Assembly: GCA_009840595.1 (NCBI GenBank)
Contig: VXNK01000165.1
Coordinates: 91,321 to 155,320, forward strand
Direction: 5' to 3'
DNA: 64,000 nucleotides
Source of the DNA: Rhodospirillaceae bacterium
GTDB lineage: Bacteria > Pseudomonadota > Alphaproteobacteria > Bin65
In this document: positions 29,123 to 38,909 of the stretch, one piece after another
How the letters are laid out: each line of letters starts with the position of its first letter
How positions within the stretch are numbered: the first letter of the stretch is position 1
Notes under the pieces: model-generated
Databases searched by the model: none
Seen by the model: only the letters and a program-made list of their open reading frames with translations
Told to the model about the DNA's origin: nothing
Translations under genes and position numbers: made by a program

Positions 29123-30067
29123 TCAGGCTGCTGTCGGCGGCATCCGTTTCCGGTCGTCGAAAGCGACGATGGCGATGCCCGCCACGATGAGAAACAGGCC
29201 CAGCAGCAGCGATAAGGTGAGCGCTTCGCCCAGGATCAGGGCGCTGAGGAACAGGCCGCCGGCCGGCACGCCGAGCATGGCGAGCGAGGTCGTGACGGCC
29301 GGGAGCGCGCGATTGATCGAGATGACGGCCCAGACTGCAAGCGCCGTGGCCAGCGAGCCGTTGTAGAGCAGGATCAGGATCGACGGCGTGTTCCAGACGA
29401 CCGGCCGGCCGGAATCGACGGCAATGGCCAGCACGAACGCGATTGCCGCGGCGATCGTGAGCTGCCACGGCACGGCGTCGAGCGGCGTGCAGCGCCAGAC
29501 ATGGCGTTTGACGAAGACGATTCCCGTCGCCCAGCACAGGGCGCCGGCCAGCAGGATCAGGTTGCCCTTGACGAACTGGCCGTCCGACCAGTCGAAAGAC
29601 AGCGGGTTGAACAGGGCGGCGATGCCGGCCAGCCCGGCCAGCAGGCCCAGCGCGCGCAGGCCGGTCAACCGCTCTCCGAGGAACAGCATCGCGCCGGGCA
29701 CCACCCAGATCGGCGTCGTGTAGGCGAGGATGGAAGCCCGGCCCGCCGGAACGTATTGCAGGCCCCAGTGCACCAGGCCCATGTAGAGGCCGATCTGGAC
29801 CGTGCCGACGATCGCGATCATCGGCCAGTCGTGGCGCGGCGGCAGCCTGAGGCGCCCCGCGACGCCCAGAATCAGGCACAGCGTCAGCGCGCCCAGCGCG
29901 AGACGCAAAAAGTTGAACCAGAAGGGCGGCAGCCATTCGAGGCCCATTTTCATGAACGGCCAGTTGACGCCCCAGATGCACACGACGGCAGCCAGCAGGC
30001 CGTAGGCGGCCGCCGCCGAGTGCGGCGCCGGCGGCCCGGACGGGGGGATGGCGGCGGAATCGGTCAT
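29123..30067 (-). CDS. EamA/DMT-family transporter
   Basis: 10-TM pattern; WGVNWPFMKMGLEWLPPFWFNFLRLALGAL. Confidence 0.87.
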   Translation of the reverse strand: MTDSAAIPPSGPPAPHSAAAAYGLLAAVVCIWGVNWPFMKMGLEWLPPFWFNFLRLALGALTLCLILGVAGRLRLPPRHDWPMIAIVGTVQIGLYMGLVHWGLQYVPAGRASILAYTTPIWVVPGAMLFLGERLTGLRALGLLAGLAGIAALFNPLSFDWSDGQFVKGNLILLAGALCWATGIVFVKRHVWRCTPLDAVPWQLTIAAAIAFVLAIAVDSGRPVVWNTPSILILLYNGSLATALAVWAVISINRALPAVTTSLAMLGVPAGGLFLSALILGEALTLSLLLGLFLIVAGIAIVAFDDRKRMPPTAA

Positions 30068-30231
30068 GCTGCGGATCGGAAAATCGGCGCAAGGCTGCGC
30101 GCGGGTGCCCGGAGGGGCGAACAGACGGGGCGAACGGGATGTCTTGACCGGACGGCCGGTCGGACGCCACTTGTGCCGGTGAGACGGTGCCGCCGTCCAT
30201 ATCCTGTTTGTCTCAAGGGGAGGAAGCGCCG

Positions 30232-30519
30232 ATGAGCGTCGCCGAGAGGATCCGCGCCAAACTGGACGAAGCCTTTGCGCCCTCCGCGCTCGATGTGGTC
30301 GACGAATCGCATATGCACAAAGGCCATGTCGGGGCCCGCCCGGGCGGCGAGACCCATTTCCGCGTGTCGATGACCGCCGCGGCCTTCGAGGGCCTGAGCC
30401 GGGTCGAACGCCAGCGGCGGGTCTACGATACGCTCGCCGAGGAACTGGACGGGCCGGTCCATGCGCTGGCGCTCAGACTGAACGCGCCGGAGCCGCCCGA
30501 ATCCCGAAGCGGCGCCTGA
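30232..30519 (+). CDS. BolA-family protein
   Basis: IRAKLDEAFAPSALDVVDESHMHKGHVGARPGGETHFRVSMTAAAFEGLSRVERQRRVYDTL. Confidence 0.93.
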   Translation: MSVAERIRAKLDEAFAPSALDVVDESHMHKGHVGARPGGETHFRVSMTAAAFEGLSRVERQRRVYDTLAEELDGPVHALALRLNAPEPPESRSGA

Positions 30520-30537
30520 CCTCCCCCGCAGCCGTTC

Positions 30538-30564
30538 AAAAAAGAGGGCGGCCGCTGGCCGCCC
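30538..30564 (-). terminator. Rho-independent terminator (minus strand)
   Basis: Perfect 8-bp stem GGGCGGCC-GCT-GGCCGCCC followed (minus strand) by CTCTTTTTT. Confidence 0.8.
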
Positions 30565-30664
30565 CTGAAGTCGCTGATGAGGAGTGACGGAAAAAACGCC
30601 CTGTGGGCATTGTTTCCAAATGGCGATCTGTCAAAGACAAAATCACCCAACCAATGAGGCTGAA

Positions 30665-30678
30665 TGAGTGTTCACTCA
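30665..30678. promoter_or_regulatory. Palindromic operator-like site TGAGTG-TT-CACTCA (TetR-operator-like)
   Basis: 6-bp perfect arms just downstream of the predicted minus-strand -10. Confidence 0.5.
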
Positions 30679-30800
30679 GTCTCGAAAGTCAATTAATGCA
30701 GAAAATAAAAATGTTGTCAAACAAAAATAAGTAATTCCTGAATATGAAGATCTAAACTTTTGAGAAAAAACAATTTTTCCTTACCACGTCTTTACCGGAA

Positions 30801-30825
30801 AACGGAAAAGCCGGACAGTGCCGGC
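30801..30825 (-). terminator. Putative terminator of lysyl-tRNA synthetase gene
   Basis: minus strand GCCGG-CACTGT-CCGGC followed by TTTTCCGTTTT. Confidence 0.55.
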
Positions 30826-30903
30826 GGCAAACGCAGACCGGACCCACAGATTGCGGGCCCGACCGGCGGGCCGCCCGAAGCGGATTGTATCGAAACGGGC
30901 CGG

Positions 30904-32571
30904 TCAGGCCGCGCGCAGGCCGCCTTCGTCCAGCGCCTTGCGCACCAGCGCAACGAAGTCCGGCAGGCCGTAGAGCGCCACGAAGGAGCCCATGCGCGGG
31001 CCCTGGCTCTGGCCGAGCAGGATTTCGTAGAGCGCCCGGAACCAGTCGCGCAGGTTCTCGAAGCTGTGGCGCTTGCCGACCTCGTAAATCTGCGTCTGGA
31101 TGTCCTCGCCCGAGGCGCCGGCCGGCAGCGCCGCCAGAACCGCCGCCAGGTCCTCGAGCGCCGCGCGTTCTCCCTCCGTCGGCGCCCGGTAGGATTTCGC
31201 CGGTTTGACGAAGTCCTGATAGTAGGCGACCGCATAGTCGGCCAGCCGGTCGAGCATGGGATGGGTGGCCGGCGACGCCTCGGGCGCGTAGCGCGAGACG
31301 AAGCCCCACAGCACGCCTTTTTCCTCGGCATTCACCACGCTCGCCAGGTTGAGCAGCAGGGAGAAGGAGAGCGGCGTCGCCCCGGCCGGCGGTTGGCCTT
31401 CATGGATGTGCCAGACCGGGTTTTCCGCCAGGTCCGCCGGCTCTTGTCCGCCGGCCTTGCCGAGGAAGGTCAGATATTCGTCGGTTGCCTTCGGGATCGC
31501 ATCGAAGAACAGGCGCTTGGCGCGCTTCGGCTGCTGGTACATGAACAGCGCCAGGCTCTCGTGCGGCGCGTAGCGCAGCCATTCCTCGACCGCCAGGCCG
31601 TTGCCCTTCGACTTGGAGATTTTCTCGCCCTTGTCGTCGAGGAACAGCTCGTAGGTGAAGCCCGCCGGCGGGGTACCGCCGATGGTCCGGCAGATGCGCC
31701 CGCCGAGGCGCACCGAATCGATCAGGTCCTTACCCGACATTTCGTAGTCGACGTCGAGCGCCGTCCAGCGCAATGCCCAATCGACCCGCCATTGCATCTT
31801 GCAGCCGCCGTCCAGAACCGGGTGCTCGAACGGATCGCCCGTCGGCGCGCCGGCATCGTCGACGCACTGAAAGACCGCCGTCCCGTCGGCCGGCCGGCCC
31901 TCGACGACGACGGCGTTGTGGATCACCTGGCGGCGCTCCGCACCGACGGCGTCGTCCCAGGCGGTAACGACCGGGAACAGGGGCGAATAGCTCTTGCGCC
32001 GCGCCGCGCCCAGTTCGGGCAGGACGATATTGCGCACCGGCTCGTACTTCTCCAGCACGCGCAGGATGGTCTCGTTGAACCGGCCCGAACCGTAGGCGTC
32101 CGTCGCGCTCAGGAATTCGTAGTCGAAGCCGAAGCGGTCGAGGAACTGGCGCAGCCGCCCGTTGTTCGCCGCGGCGAAGCTCTCGCTCTCGCCGAACGGG
32201 TCCGGCGTCGAGGTCAGCGGCGAGCCGTGGCGGACGACCCGCCCTTCGGCGTCCTTCGCTTCGGCATAGGGCGTCAGCCAGTCCCGGTTCGGCACGTTGT
32301 CCGGCACCTTGCGCAGCCCGTCCATGTCGTCGGAGAAGGCGATCAGCCGGGTCGGCATGCCGGTCAGCGCCTCGAAGGCGCGGCGCACCATGGTGGTCCG
32401 CACGACCTCGCCGAAAGTGCCGATATGCGGCAGGCCGGAGGGGCCGTAGCCGGTCTCGAACAGGACATGGCCCTTGTCCGGCAGCCGGCCGTTCAGCCGC
32501 TTGGCGAGCGCCCGCGCTTCCTGGAACGGCCAGGCCTTGGCATGTTCGGCGATGTCCGGCCCGATCTGCAT
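30904..32571 (-). CDS. lysK: Class I lysyl-tRNA synthetase
   Basis: 555 aa; FETGYGPSGLPHIGTF (HIGH-like), DDKGEKISKSKGNG (KMSKS-like). Confidence 0.93.
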   Translation of the reverse strand: MQIGPDIAEHAKAWPFQEARALAKRLNGRLPDKGHVLFETGYGPSGLPHIGTFGEVVRTTMVRRAFEALTGMPTRLIAFSDDMDGLRKVPDNVPNRDWLTPYAEAKDAEGRVVRHGSPLTSTPDPFGESESFAAANNGRLRQFLDRFGFDYEFLSATDAYGSGRFNETILRVLEKYEPVRNIVLPELGAARRKSYSPLFPVVTAWDDAVGAERRQVIHNAVVVEGRPADGTAVFQCVDDAGAPTGDPFEHPVLDGGCKMQWRVDWALRWTALDVDYEMSGKDLIDSVRLGGRICRTIGGTPPAGFTYELFLDDKGEKISKSKGNGLAVEEWLRYAPHESLALFMYQQPKRAKRLFFDAIPKATDEYLTFLGKAGGQEPADLAENPVWHIHEGQPPAGATPLSFSLLLNLASVVNAEEKGVLWGFVSRYAPEASPATHPMLDRLADYAVAYYQDFVKPAKSYRAPTEGERAALEDLAAVLAALPAGASGEDIQTQIYEVGKRHSFENLRDWFRALYEILLGQSQGPRMGSFVALYGLPDFVALVRKALDEGGLRAA

Positions 32572-32686
32572 GAGCGCTACCTATGCCGCACCGCACAACC
32601 CGTCAACGCGCGTCCCGCGACACGGGAGGGCGAAATGAAGCGGAAACGCTGTGGCCATTGACGACGGGGAAGCGGCACAATCCGGC

Positions 32687-35533
32687 ATGACCGAAATCGG
32701 AGAATTTGCGGCCGATGGGGCCGGGCCGAAGGGCCGGGACGGCCTGTCCGCCGGCGCCGTTCTGGTCGTCGGGTCGCGCCGGGCGCTGTGGCGGCGGCCG
32801 GAGGGCGCGGACGAGGACCTGTCGTTGCCCGCGCTGGCCGACCGGCTGGCGACGCCGACGATCGTGGGAGCGGAGCGGTCACCGCCGCTGCATTGCTACG
32901 GCGCCGGGATCGCGCGGCGGCTCGGCATCCGGCGCTTTCCGGGCCGGGATATCCTCGACCTGTTCGCCTTCGCCCGGCCCGGCGTCTTCTGCCTGCCGAC
33001 GCCGGCCGGGATTGCGGCCGCGCTGAGCCTGGCCAAACCGCACACGCCCGCCGAAGAAGCCGATACGCTCACCGCCGCAGCCGCATTGCTGCTGGAGGAG
33101 ATCGCCGATCTCGCCGACGACCCGGCCGGGCAGGCCTTGTCGGGCGCCCGCCCGATCGCCCGCGCCATGGCGGCCGGCGGCTGGAGCTGGGCCGGCCCGG
33201 TGCTGGCCGCCCTGAAAATTCCTGCGGCCGAGGCCGGACGCCCCGGCGCGATGGCCGGGCTGGAAGCGTGGCGCGACCTGCCGGAATGGGCCGAGCGGGC
33301 GCCGGAGCCGCCGCCGGGCGACCGCCCCGTGTCGGCGGAGGAAGCGCGCGCCCGGCTGGCCGCCCTGGTGCCGGAGGAGGCCGAAGAGCGCCCGGAACAG
33401 GCGGACTACGCCGCGGCGGCGGCGGGCGCCTTCGTGCCGCGCCTCGCCGAGGACGAGCCGAATGTCGTGCTCGCCGAAGCGGGCACCGGCGTGGGCAAGA
33501 CCATCGGCTATGTCGCGCCCGCCAGCCTGTGGGCGGAGAAGAACAGCGGCGCGGTCTGGCTCTCGACCTTCACGCGCAACCTGCAGAACCAGATCGACGG
33601 TGAGCTCGACCGGCTCTATCCGGACCCGGCCGAGAAGGCGCGCAAGGCCGTGCTGCGCAAGGGCCGCGAGAACTACCTCTGCCTGCTCAACCTCGACGAC
33701 GCGGTCGCCGTCGCCCGCACGCGCCGCGAGGACGCCGTCGCTCTCGGCCTCGTGGCGCGCTGGCTGACGGCGACGCGCGACGGCGCGCTGGTCGCCGGCG
33801 ACCTGCCGGGCTGGCTCGCCGACCGGATCGGCCGCGCCCGGATCGACGCGCTCACCGACCACCGGGGCGAGTGCGTCTACGCCGCCTGCCGCCACTACAG
33901 CCGCTGCTTCGTCGAACACAGCGCGCGCCGCGCCCGGCGTGCCCGCATCGTCATCGCCAACCACGCCCTGGTCATGGCGCAGACGGCGATGGCGGCGATC
34001 CATCCCCGCGATAATTTGGGCGATCCGCACGCCCCGGCCCGGCTGGTCTTCGACGAGGGCCACCACCTGTTCGGCGCGGCCGATTCGGCCTTCGCGGCCC
34101 ATCTGAGCGGGCAGGAGACCGCCGACCTGCGACGCTGGCTCCGCGGCGCCGAAGCGGCGGCCGGCCGCCGGTCGCGGGTGCGCGGCCTGAACAACCGGAT
34201 CGGCGACCTGATCGTCGAGGACGAGGCGGCGGCGGAGGCGCTGGACCGGGTGCTGCGCCACGCCGCACAACTGCCGGCGCAGGGCTGGCTGCAGCGGCTG
34301 GATGCGGGCAACCCGCAGGGCGCGGCGGAACGGTTCCTCGCCGCCGTCCGCGAGCAGGTCTATGCCCGCAGCCCGGAGCGCGACAGCCTCTATGGCCTCG
34401 AAGCCGATATCCGGCCGGTTCCGGAGTTGCTGCTCGACAGCGCGGGCGAGCTGGACGCGGTCCTGCGCGGGCTGGCCGAACCGCTGAAGCGCCTCCGGCT
34501 GGCTCTCGAAGACATGCTCGATACGGAGGCCGAGACGCTCGATACCGCGACCCGGCAGCGGCTCGACGGTGCGGCGCGCAGCATCCTGCGCCGCGCCCTG
34601 ATGCCGGTCGCCGCCTGGCGCGCCATGCTGGAAACGCTGAAGTCCGATCCGCCAGACGAGTTCGTCGACTGGTTCGCCGTCGACCGCCGGGCCGGACGCG
34701 ACATCGACATCGGGATGCACCGGCGCTGGATCGATCCGATGGAACCGCTGGCGGCCGTGCTGTCGCGCCAGGCCCACGGCCTGCTCATGACATCGGCGAC
34801 CATGAAGGACCGGACCCGCGCCGACGACAAGGGGGAAGGCGACGAGGGCTGGGCGTCCGCCGACCTGCGCTTCGGCGTGCGCCATCTGGACGGGCCGACC
34901 GCGCGTTTCGCCGTCGCCTCGCCCTTCGACTATCCGGCCCAGACCCGGATCTTCGTCGTGCGCGACGTGAACGGCGGCAATGCCGACCAGGTCGCCGCGG
35001 CCTACCGGGAACTGTTCGTCGCGGCCGGCGGCGGCGCGCTCGGCCTGTTCACCGCCATCGCCCGCCTGCGCGCCGCCCACGAACGCCTCGCCGAACCGCT
35101 CGACGACGCCGGCCTGCCGCTGCTCGCCCAGCATGTCGACGGCTTCGACGTCGCGACCCTGGTCGACCTGTTCCGCGCCGAGCGCAACGCCTGCCTGCTC
35201 GGCACCGACGCGGTGCGCGACGGCATCGACGTGCCGGGCGACGCGCTGCGCCTGATCGTCTTCGACCGGGTGCCCTGGCCCCGGCCCGACCGGCTGCACC
35301 GGGCGCGGCGCGAACGCTTCGGCGGCGCGGCGTGGGACGACATGCAGACCCGGCTCAGGCTGAAGCAGGCCTTCGGCCGGCTGATCCGGCGCAGGGACGA
35401 CCGCGGCGTGTTCGTCCTGCTCGATTCGCGCCTGCCGACGCGGCTGACGACGGCGTTCCCGGACGGCGTCGACGTGCGGCGCACCGGCCTCGCCGAAGCC
35501 GTGCGGGAAACGCGTGCGTTTCTGGCCGGTTGA
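32687..35533 (+). CDS. DinG/XPD-like superfamily 2 ATP-dependent DNA helicase with Fe-S cysteine region (GTG at 32651 is an alternative start)
   Basis: LAEAGTGVGKTIGYVAPA Walker A; RLVFDEGHHLF DEAH-type box; GECVYAACRHYSRC cysteine cluster; C-terminal FDRVPWPRPDRLHRARRE. Confidence 0.88.
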   Translation: MTEIGEFAADGAGPKGRDGLSAGAVLVVGSRRALWRRPEGADEDLSLPALADRLATPTIVGAERSPPLHCYGAGIARRLGIRRFPGRDILDLFAFARPGVFCLPTPAGIAAALSLAKPHTPAEEADTLTAAAALLLEEIADLADDPAGQALSGARPIARAMAAGGWSWAGPVLAALKIPAAEAGRPGAMAGLEAWRDLPEWAERAPEPPPGDRPVSAEEARARLAALVPEEAEERPEQADYAAAAAGAFVPRLAEDEPNVVLAEAGTGVGKTIGYVAPASLWAEKNSGAVWLSTFTRNLQNQIDGELDRLYPDPAEKARKAVLRKGRENYLCLLNLDDAVAVARTRREDAVALGLVARWLTATRDGALVAGDLPGWLADRIGRARIDALTDHRGECVYAACRHYSRCFVEHSARRARRARIVIANHALVMAQTAMAAIHPRDNLGDPHAPARLVFDEGHHLFGAADSAFAAHLSGQETADLRRWLRGAEAAAGRRSRVRGLNNRIGDLIVEDEAAAEALDRVLRHAAQLPAQGWLQRLDAGNPQGAAERFLAAVREQVYARSPERDSLYGLEADIRPVPELLLDSAGELDAVLRGLAEPLKRLRLALEDMLDTEAETLDTATRQRLDGAARSILRRALMPVAAWRAMLETLKSDPPDEFVDWFAVDRRAGRDIDIGMHRRWIDPMEPLAAVLSRQAHGLLMTSATMKDRTRADDKGEGDEGWASADLRFGVRHLDGPTARFAVASPFDYPAQTRIFVVRDVNGGNADQVAAAYRELFVAAGGGALGLFTAIARLRAAHERLAEPLDDAGLPLLAQHVDGFDVATLVDLFRAERNACLLGTDAVRDGIDVPGDALRLIVFDRVPWPRPDRLHRARRERFGGAAWDDMQTRLRLKQAFGRLIRRRDDRGVFVLLDSRLPTRLTTAFPDGVDVRRTGLAEAVRETRAFLAG

Positions 35534-35606
35534 TTCCGCCCTGCCGGCCCCCTAAGTGCCGGTCCACCGCGCGATCCGCGCCGACGTCACGGCGGAGCCC
35601 ACCGGC

Positions 35607-36011
35607 ATGAGCCAGCATCACAACGCCCTGATCTACACCATGGTCATCGTCTCGGCGGCGGACCGGGAGATGACCGACGCCGAACTGCGCCGCATGGGCC
35701 AGCTCGTGACGATCCTGCCGGTATTCCGGGATTTTCCCGTCGACGATCTGCCGGCCGCGGCGCGGGACTGCGCGGCGCTGCTGGCCGACGAGGACGGGCT
35801 GGAGAAGACCCTGGGCCTGATCGCCGAGGGCACGCCGGCGAAGCTGCGCGAGACCGTCTACGCCGTCGCCTGCGACATCGCCGCCGCCGACGGCAAGGTG
35901 GAGGAGGAGGAAGCCTATATTCTCCAGATGCTGCGCCATGCCCTGGGCGTGGACCGCCTCGCCGCCGCCGCGATCGAACGCGCCGCAAGGGCGCGGCATA
36001 CGACGTTGTAG
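35607..36011 (+). CDS. TerB-like tellurite-resistance family protein
   Basis: 134 aa; VIVSAADREMTDAELRRMGQLV..VACDIAAADGKVEEEEAYILQMLRHALGVD. Confidence 0.8.
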   Translation: MSQHHNALIYTMVIVSAADREMTDAELRRMGQLVTILPVFRDFPVDDLPAAARDCAALLADEDGLEKTLGLIAEGTPAKLRETVYAVACDIAAADGKVEEEEAYILQMLRHALGVDRLAAAAIERAARARHTTL

Positions 36012-36135
36012 GCCGCGGTGCCGGCCGGGCGGGCTCCCGCACCGGCGGCAGGCGACAGGATAGTCCGGCCGAAACCGCCAGGACTTCGATAGACTGCCGG
36101 GCGACATCCCGGTTGTCTTTCCGAACGGAGCGCAG

Positions 36136-36987
36136 ATGCGCGATCCCGACCCCGATCTCGACGCCGCCTACGACATCGAAGCCTCGGTGCCGGACCTGCC
36201 GGCGATCCAGGCGCGCTACGCCGCGGCAAGCGCGGCGCTGACCGGCCTCGACAGCGCCGCGCTCGACCTCGCCTACGGCCCGGACCCGCGGCACCGGCTG
36301 GACATTCTGGCGCCGCCGGAGGGCGCGCGCGCCGCCATCCTGTATTTCCACGGCGGCTACTGGAAAGGCGGCGACAAGGAAGGAAGGCGCTTTCCCGGCC
36401 CGGCCTGGAACGAACGCGGCGTCGCCTGGGTGCCGGTGGAATACCGCCTGGCCCCGGCCGCGACGGTCGACGGGATCGTCGACGACGCCCGCCGCGCCGT
36501 CGCCTGGTTCCACGCCCATGCGACCGAATACGGCTGCGACCCGGCGGCGATCCATATCGCGGGCAATTCGGCCGGCGGGCATCTGACCGCCATGCTGGCC
36601 GCCGAAGGCTGGCAGGCCGACCTGGGCCTGCCGGCGGACGTTATCGCCTCGGTCGCGCCGGTGAGCGGCCTGTTCGACCTGGCGCCCCTGCGCCGCACCT
36701 TCGCCAACGACTGGCTCGCGCTCGACGCGGCGGGCGCGCAACGCAACAGCCCCGTGCACCGGCCGCCGCGCGCCGGCATGCCGGTGGTCGTCGCCTGGGG
36801 CGGCGCGGAACCGGCGGCGTTCCGCGGCCAGTCCGAAGTCTATGCGGACGCCTGCCGGCAGGCCGGGGCCGACGTAACGGCGCTCGAATGCGCCGGCGCC
36901 GACCATTTCTCGATCATGGCCGACTGGGCCGACCCGGCGAGTGCGCTGTTCGCGGCGCTGGAGGGGAATATCGATGGTAGTGGGTAG
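36136..36987 (+). CDS. Alpha/beta hydrolase (esterase/kynurenine-formamidase-like)
   Basis: AAILYFHGGYWKGGDK HGG oxyanion motif; IAGNSAGGHLTAML nucleophile elbow. Confidence 0.88.
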   Translation: MRDPDPDLDAAYDIEASVPDLPAIQARYAAASAALTGLDSAALDLAYGPDPRHRLDILAPPEGARAAILYFHGGYWKGGDKEGRRFPGPAWNERGVAWVPVEYRLAPAATVDGIVDDARRAVAWFHAHATEYGCDPAAIHIAGNSAGGHLTAMLAAEGWQADLGLPADVIASVAPVSGLFDLAPLRRTFANDWLALDAAGAQRNSPVHRPPRAGMPVVVAWGGAEPAAFRGQSEVYADACRQAGADVTALECAGADHFSIMADWADPASALFAALEGNIDGSG

Positions 36988-37138
36988 GCGAACTGTTCCA
37001 ATCCGGGCCGCCAAGTCGGCCAGCCTGAGGGTGATCATCGTTCGCCCGACAACCCCGCGCCCGAAAGTTTCGCCTTTACCGTCAATCGGCTCGGAGCGCC
37101 CGAAGCACCACGATTGCAATATTCTCGATTGGTAATAA

Positions 37139-37828
37139 TCATTCCGCTCTGGAAATTTGAATAATTAAGCTCCATGCTTGCCAATTCCCATACTCTTTTT
37201 GATAGTAATTTGGCAGAGTCCGCGCTAATTTATGGTGAATTGAAATTTTCCTTGAAGCATTATTGAATTCGTACTCGACATACTCCTTCACCTTTTTCAA
37301 ATAATTCTCGAATATTCCCTCTGGCGAATTAATCCTTCCCTCCCTTTTTGCAATCAACATCGCAAGAAACCCGTTATCGAGGTATCCTTGTTTGTTGGAA
37401 GAGTAACGATCAACAAGAGCGCAAATTCTTTGTAAGTCGAGCCAACAATTGTTATAATCCCATGATCGCTTTACTTCTATCACACAGGTTGGTTGATAAT
37501 CGCAATTAAACAATACAATATCAGCGCGGTTATTCTCATTTAGGGCGGTCGGACGGCGACCTCTCGCGATGTTGGCTGTGGAACAAGTTCTTATGTGCTT
37601 GAAGGCCACTTCCAATTCTAAGCTTTCGTCTTTGCTCTGTTTTTTGTTGATCGCTTCCGCAATTTCAGCAGTCATCAGGCCCTCGACGCCAGAATCGGTT
37701 ACCCAGCAACCCTTCGACCATTTTTCGTACTTTTCGTTCGCTGCGCATATCCCGCTATGTATCGCATTTGTTATCTGTCTTTCGCTGATTGGCATGAGAT
37801 TGCATCCTTCGATATATAGTGGTTCCAT
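37139..37828 (-). CDS. AT-rich hypothetical protein, candidate PD-(D/E)XK nuclease-like
   Basis: 229 aa; NNRADIVLFNCDYQPTCVIEVKRSWD gives D-x(n)-E-V-K; composition clearly AT-rich versus flanks; starts 6 nt after the WYL gene stop. Confidence 0.6.
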   Translation of the reverse strand: MEPLYIEGCNLMPISERQITNAIHSGICAANEKYEKWSKGCWVTDSGVEGLMTAEIAEAINKKQSKDESLELEVAFKHIRTCSTANIARGRRPTALNENNRADIVLFNCDYQPTCVIEVKRSWDYNNCWLDLQRICALVDRYSSNKQGYLDNGFLAMLIAKREGRINSPEGIFENYLKKVKEYVEYEFNNASRKISIHHKLARTLPNYYQKEYGNWQAWSLIIQISRAE

Positions 37829-37834
37829 ATAACC

Positions 37835-38824
37835 TTATCCATGATGCCCCGCCAGTCTCTCGCACATCTCCGCTAACCGCCGGCGCAGCCGAGCGGGTTT
37901 TTCGACCGTTACGCTGTCGCCCCAGGTGACGAGGTGCCAGCACATTTCGTCGAGGCCGCCGGCGGTGAAGCGCACCGTGAGCGTGCCGTCATCGTGGGCT
38001 TCGACGGTCTGGTCCGGATGGAAGAGGAAGGCGGCTGCGTCGTCCGCCGCGCGCGCGTCGAAGCGCAGGACGACGCGGACGGGCGTCTCCTGGAACGTGC
38101 CGAAGGACCGCCGGGCGTAGCGCTGGAGATCGAACGCCGGGTCGCGCTCGAAGCGCTCGCCGGACAGCCGGGCCTCGCCGACATTGGCGAGGCGCCACAG
38201 CCGCGGCCCGCCGCTCCAGCCGTCGGCCGCCCGCGCGACCAGAAAGGCCCGGTTGCCGTAGAGCAGGCCGTAGGGCTCGACGCGCTGCCGGCTTTGCCGT
38301 CCGGTCGAGCGCGCACGGTAGCGGAAGGTCACGACCCGGCGGGTCAGGATCGCCTCGCGCAGCAGGGCAAGCAGGGCGGCATCGACCGGCTGGCGCGGGC
38401 CGGGCCGCATCGCCAGGCCCTCGGCGCGCGTCAGGGTTTCAAGATCGGCGTCGAGCCGTTCCAGCGCCGCGCCGCGCTGCATCGCGCGCAGCTTGCTACC
38501 AATCTCCCGGAGCTTCGCCGCCTGCTCCTGCAAGCCCGTCCGTTCGAGCGCCGCGGCGGCAGTCGCCAAGGCCGTCAACTCTTCGGCCTCGAACCCGAGA
38601 AGATTGCGCAGGGCATTGGATTGCAGTCGCCAGTGCCGCTTGTTGTCATCGGCCGGGACAATATCCAGCGGCCCGAACGCCCAATCGACGGCATCCCGCA
38701 TCCGCTCTGCCGTCCGGCGGCTGACGGACATTTCTCGCTCTATATCGTCCAGGGTCAGGCCGCCGCGCGCGGCCTGAAGGCGGATTGCCAGGTCGATGAT
38801 GTCCTTCACGCGTTCGTATCGCAT
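37835..38824 (-). CDS. HTH + WYL-domain transcriptional regulator
   Basis: MRYERVKDIIDLAIRLQAARGGLTLDDIEREMSVSRRTAERMRDAV HTH; RRVVTFRYRARSTGRQSRQRVEPYGLLYGNRAFLVAR WYL-type region. Confidence 0.88.
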   Translation of the reverse strand: MRYERVKDIIDLAIRLQAARGGLTLDDIEREMSVSRRTAERMRDAVDWAFGPLDIVPADDNKRHWRLQSNALRNLLGFEAEELTALATAAAALERTGLQEQAAKLREIGSKLRAMQRGAALERLDADLETLTRAEGLAMRPGPRQPVDAALLALLREAILTRRVVTFRYRARSTGRQSRQRVEPYGLLYGNRAFLVARAADGWSGGPRLWRLANVGEARLSGERFERDPAFDLQRYARRSFGTFQETPVRVVLRFDARAADDAAAFLFHPDQTVEAHDDGTLTVRFTAGGLDEMCWHLVTWGDSVTVEKPARLRRRLAEMCERLAGHHG

Positions 38825-38909
38825 CCGGCCGTCCTCCCCGCATCCGGCGAGGGCGTCGCCCTCGACGATAACGGGCGACCATAGCCCGCGGCGCCGGGGC
38901 CCGGAACCG

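Larger units (their letters stand above)
30538..30685 (-). ncRNA. Candidate small RNA (or 24-codon small ORF transcript)
   Basis: Minus-strand TTGACA (30715-30720), 17-nt spacer, ATTAAT (30692-30697); palindrome TGAGTGTTCACTCA 30665-30678; 13-bp hairpin 30589-30617 (11/13 paired); terminator at 30538-30564. Confidence 0.5.

Noticed and set aside
25278-29366. 1362-codon plus-strand ORF
   Set aside because: Lies antisense to the well-supported cobT, cobS and J-domain genes; a GC-bias artefact of codon third positions, with no recognisable domain.
32879-35299. 806-codon minus-strand ORF
   Set aside because: Entirely antisense to the DinG-like helicase, which has clear motifs; no protein features of its own.
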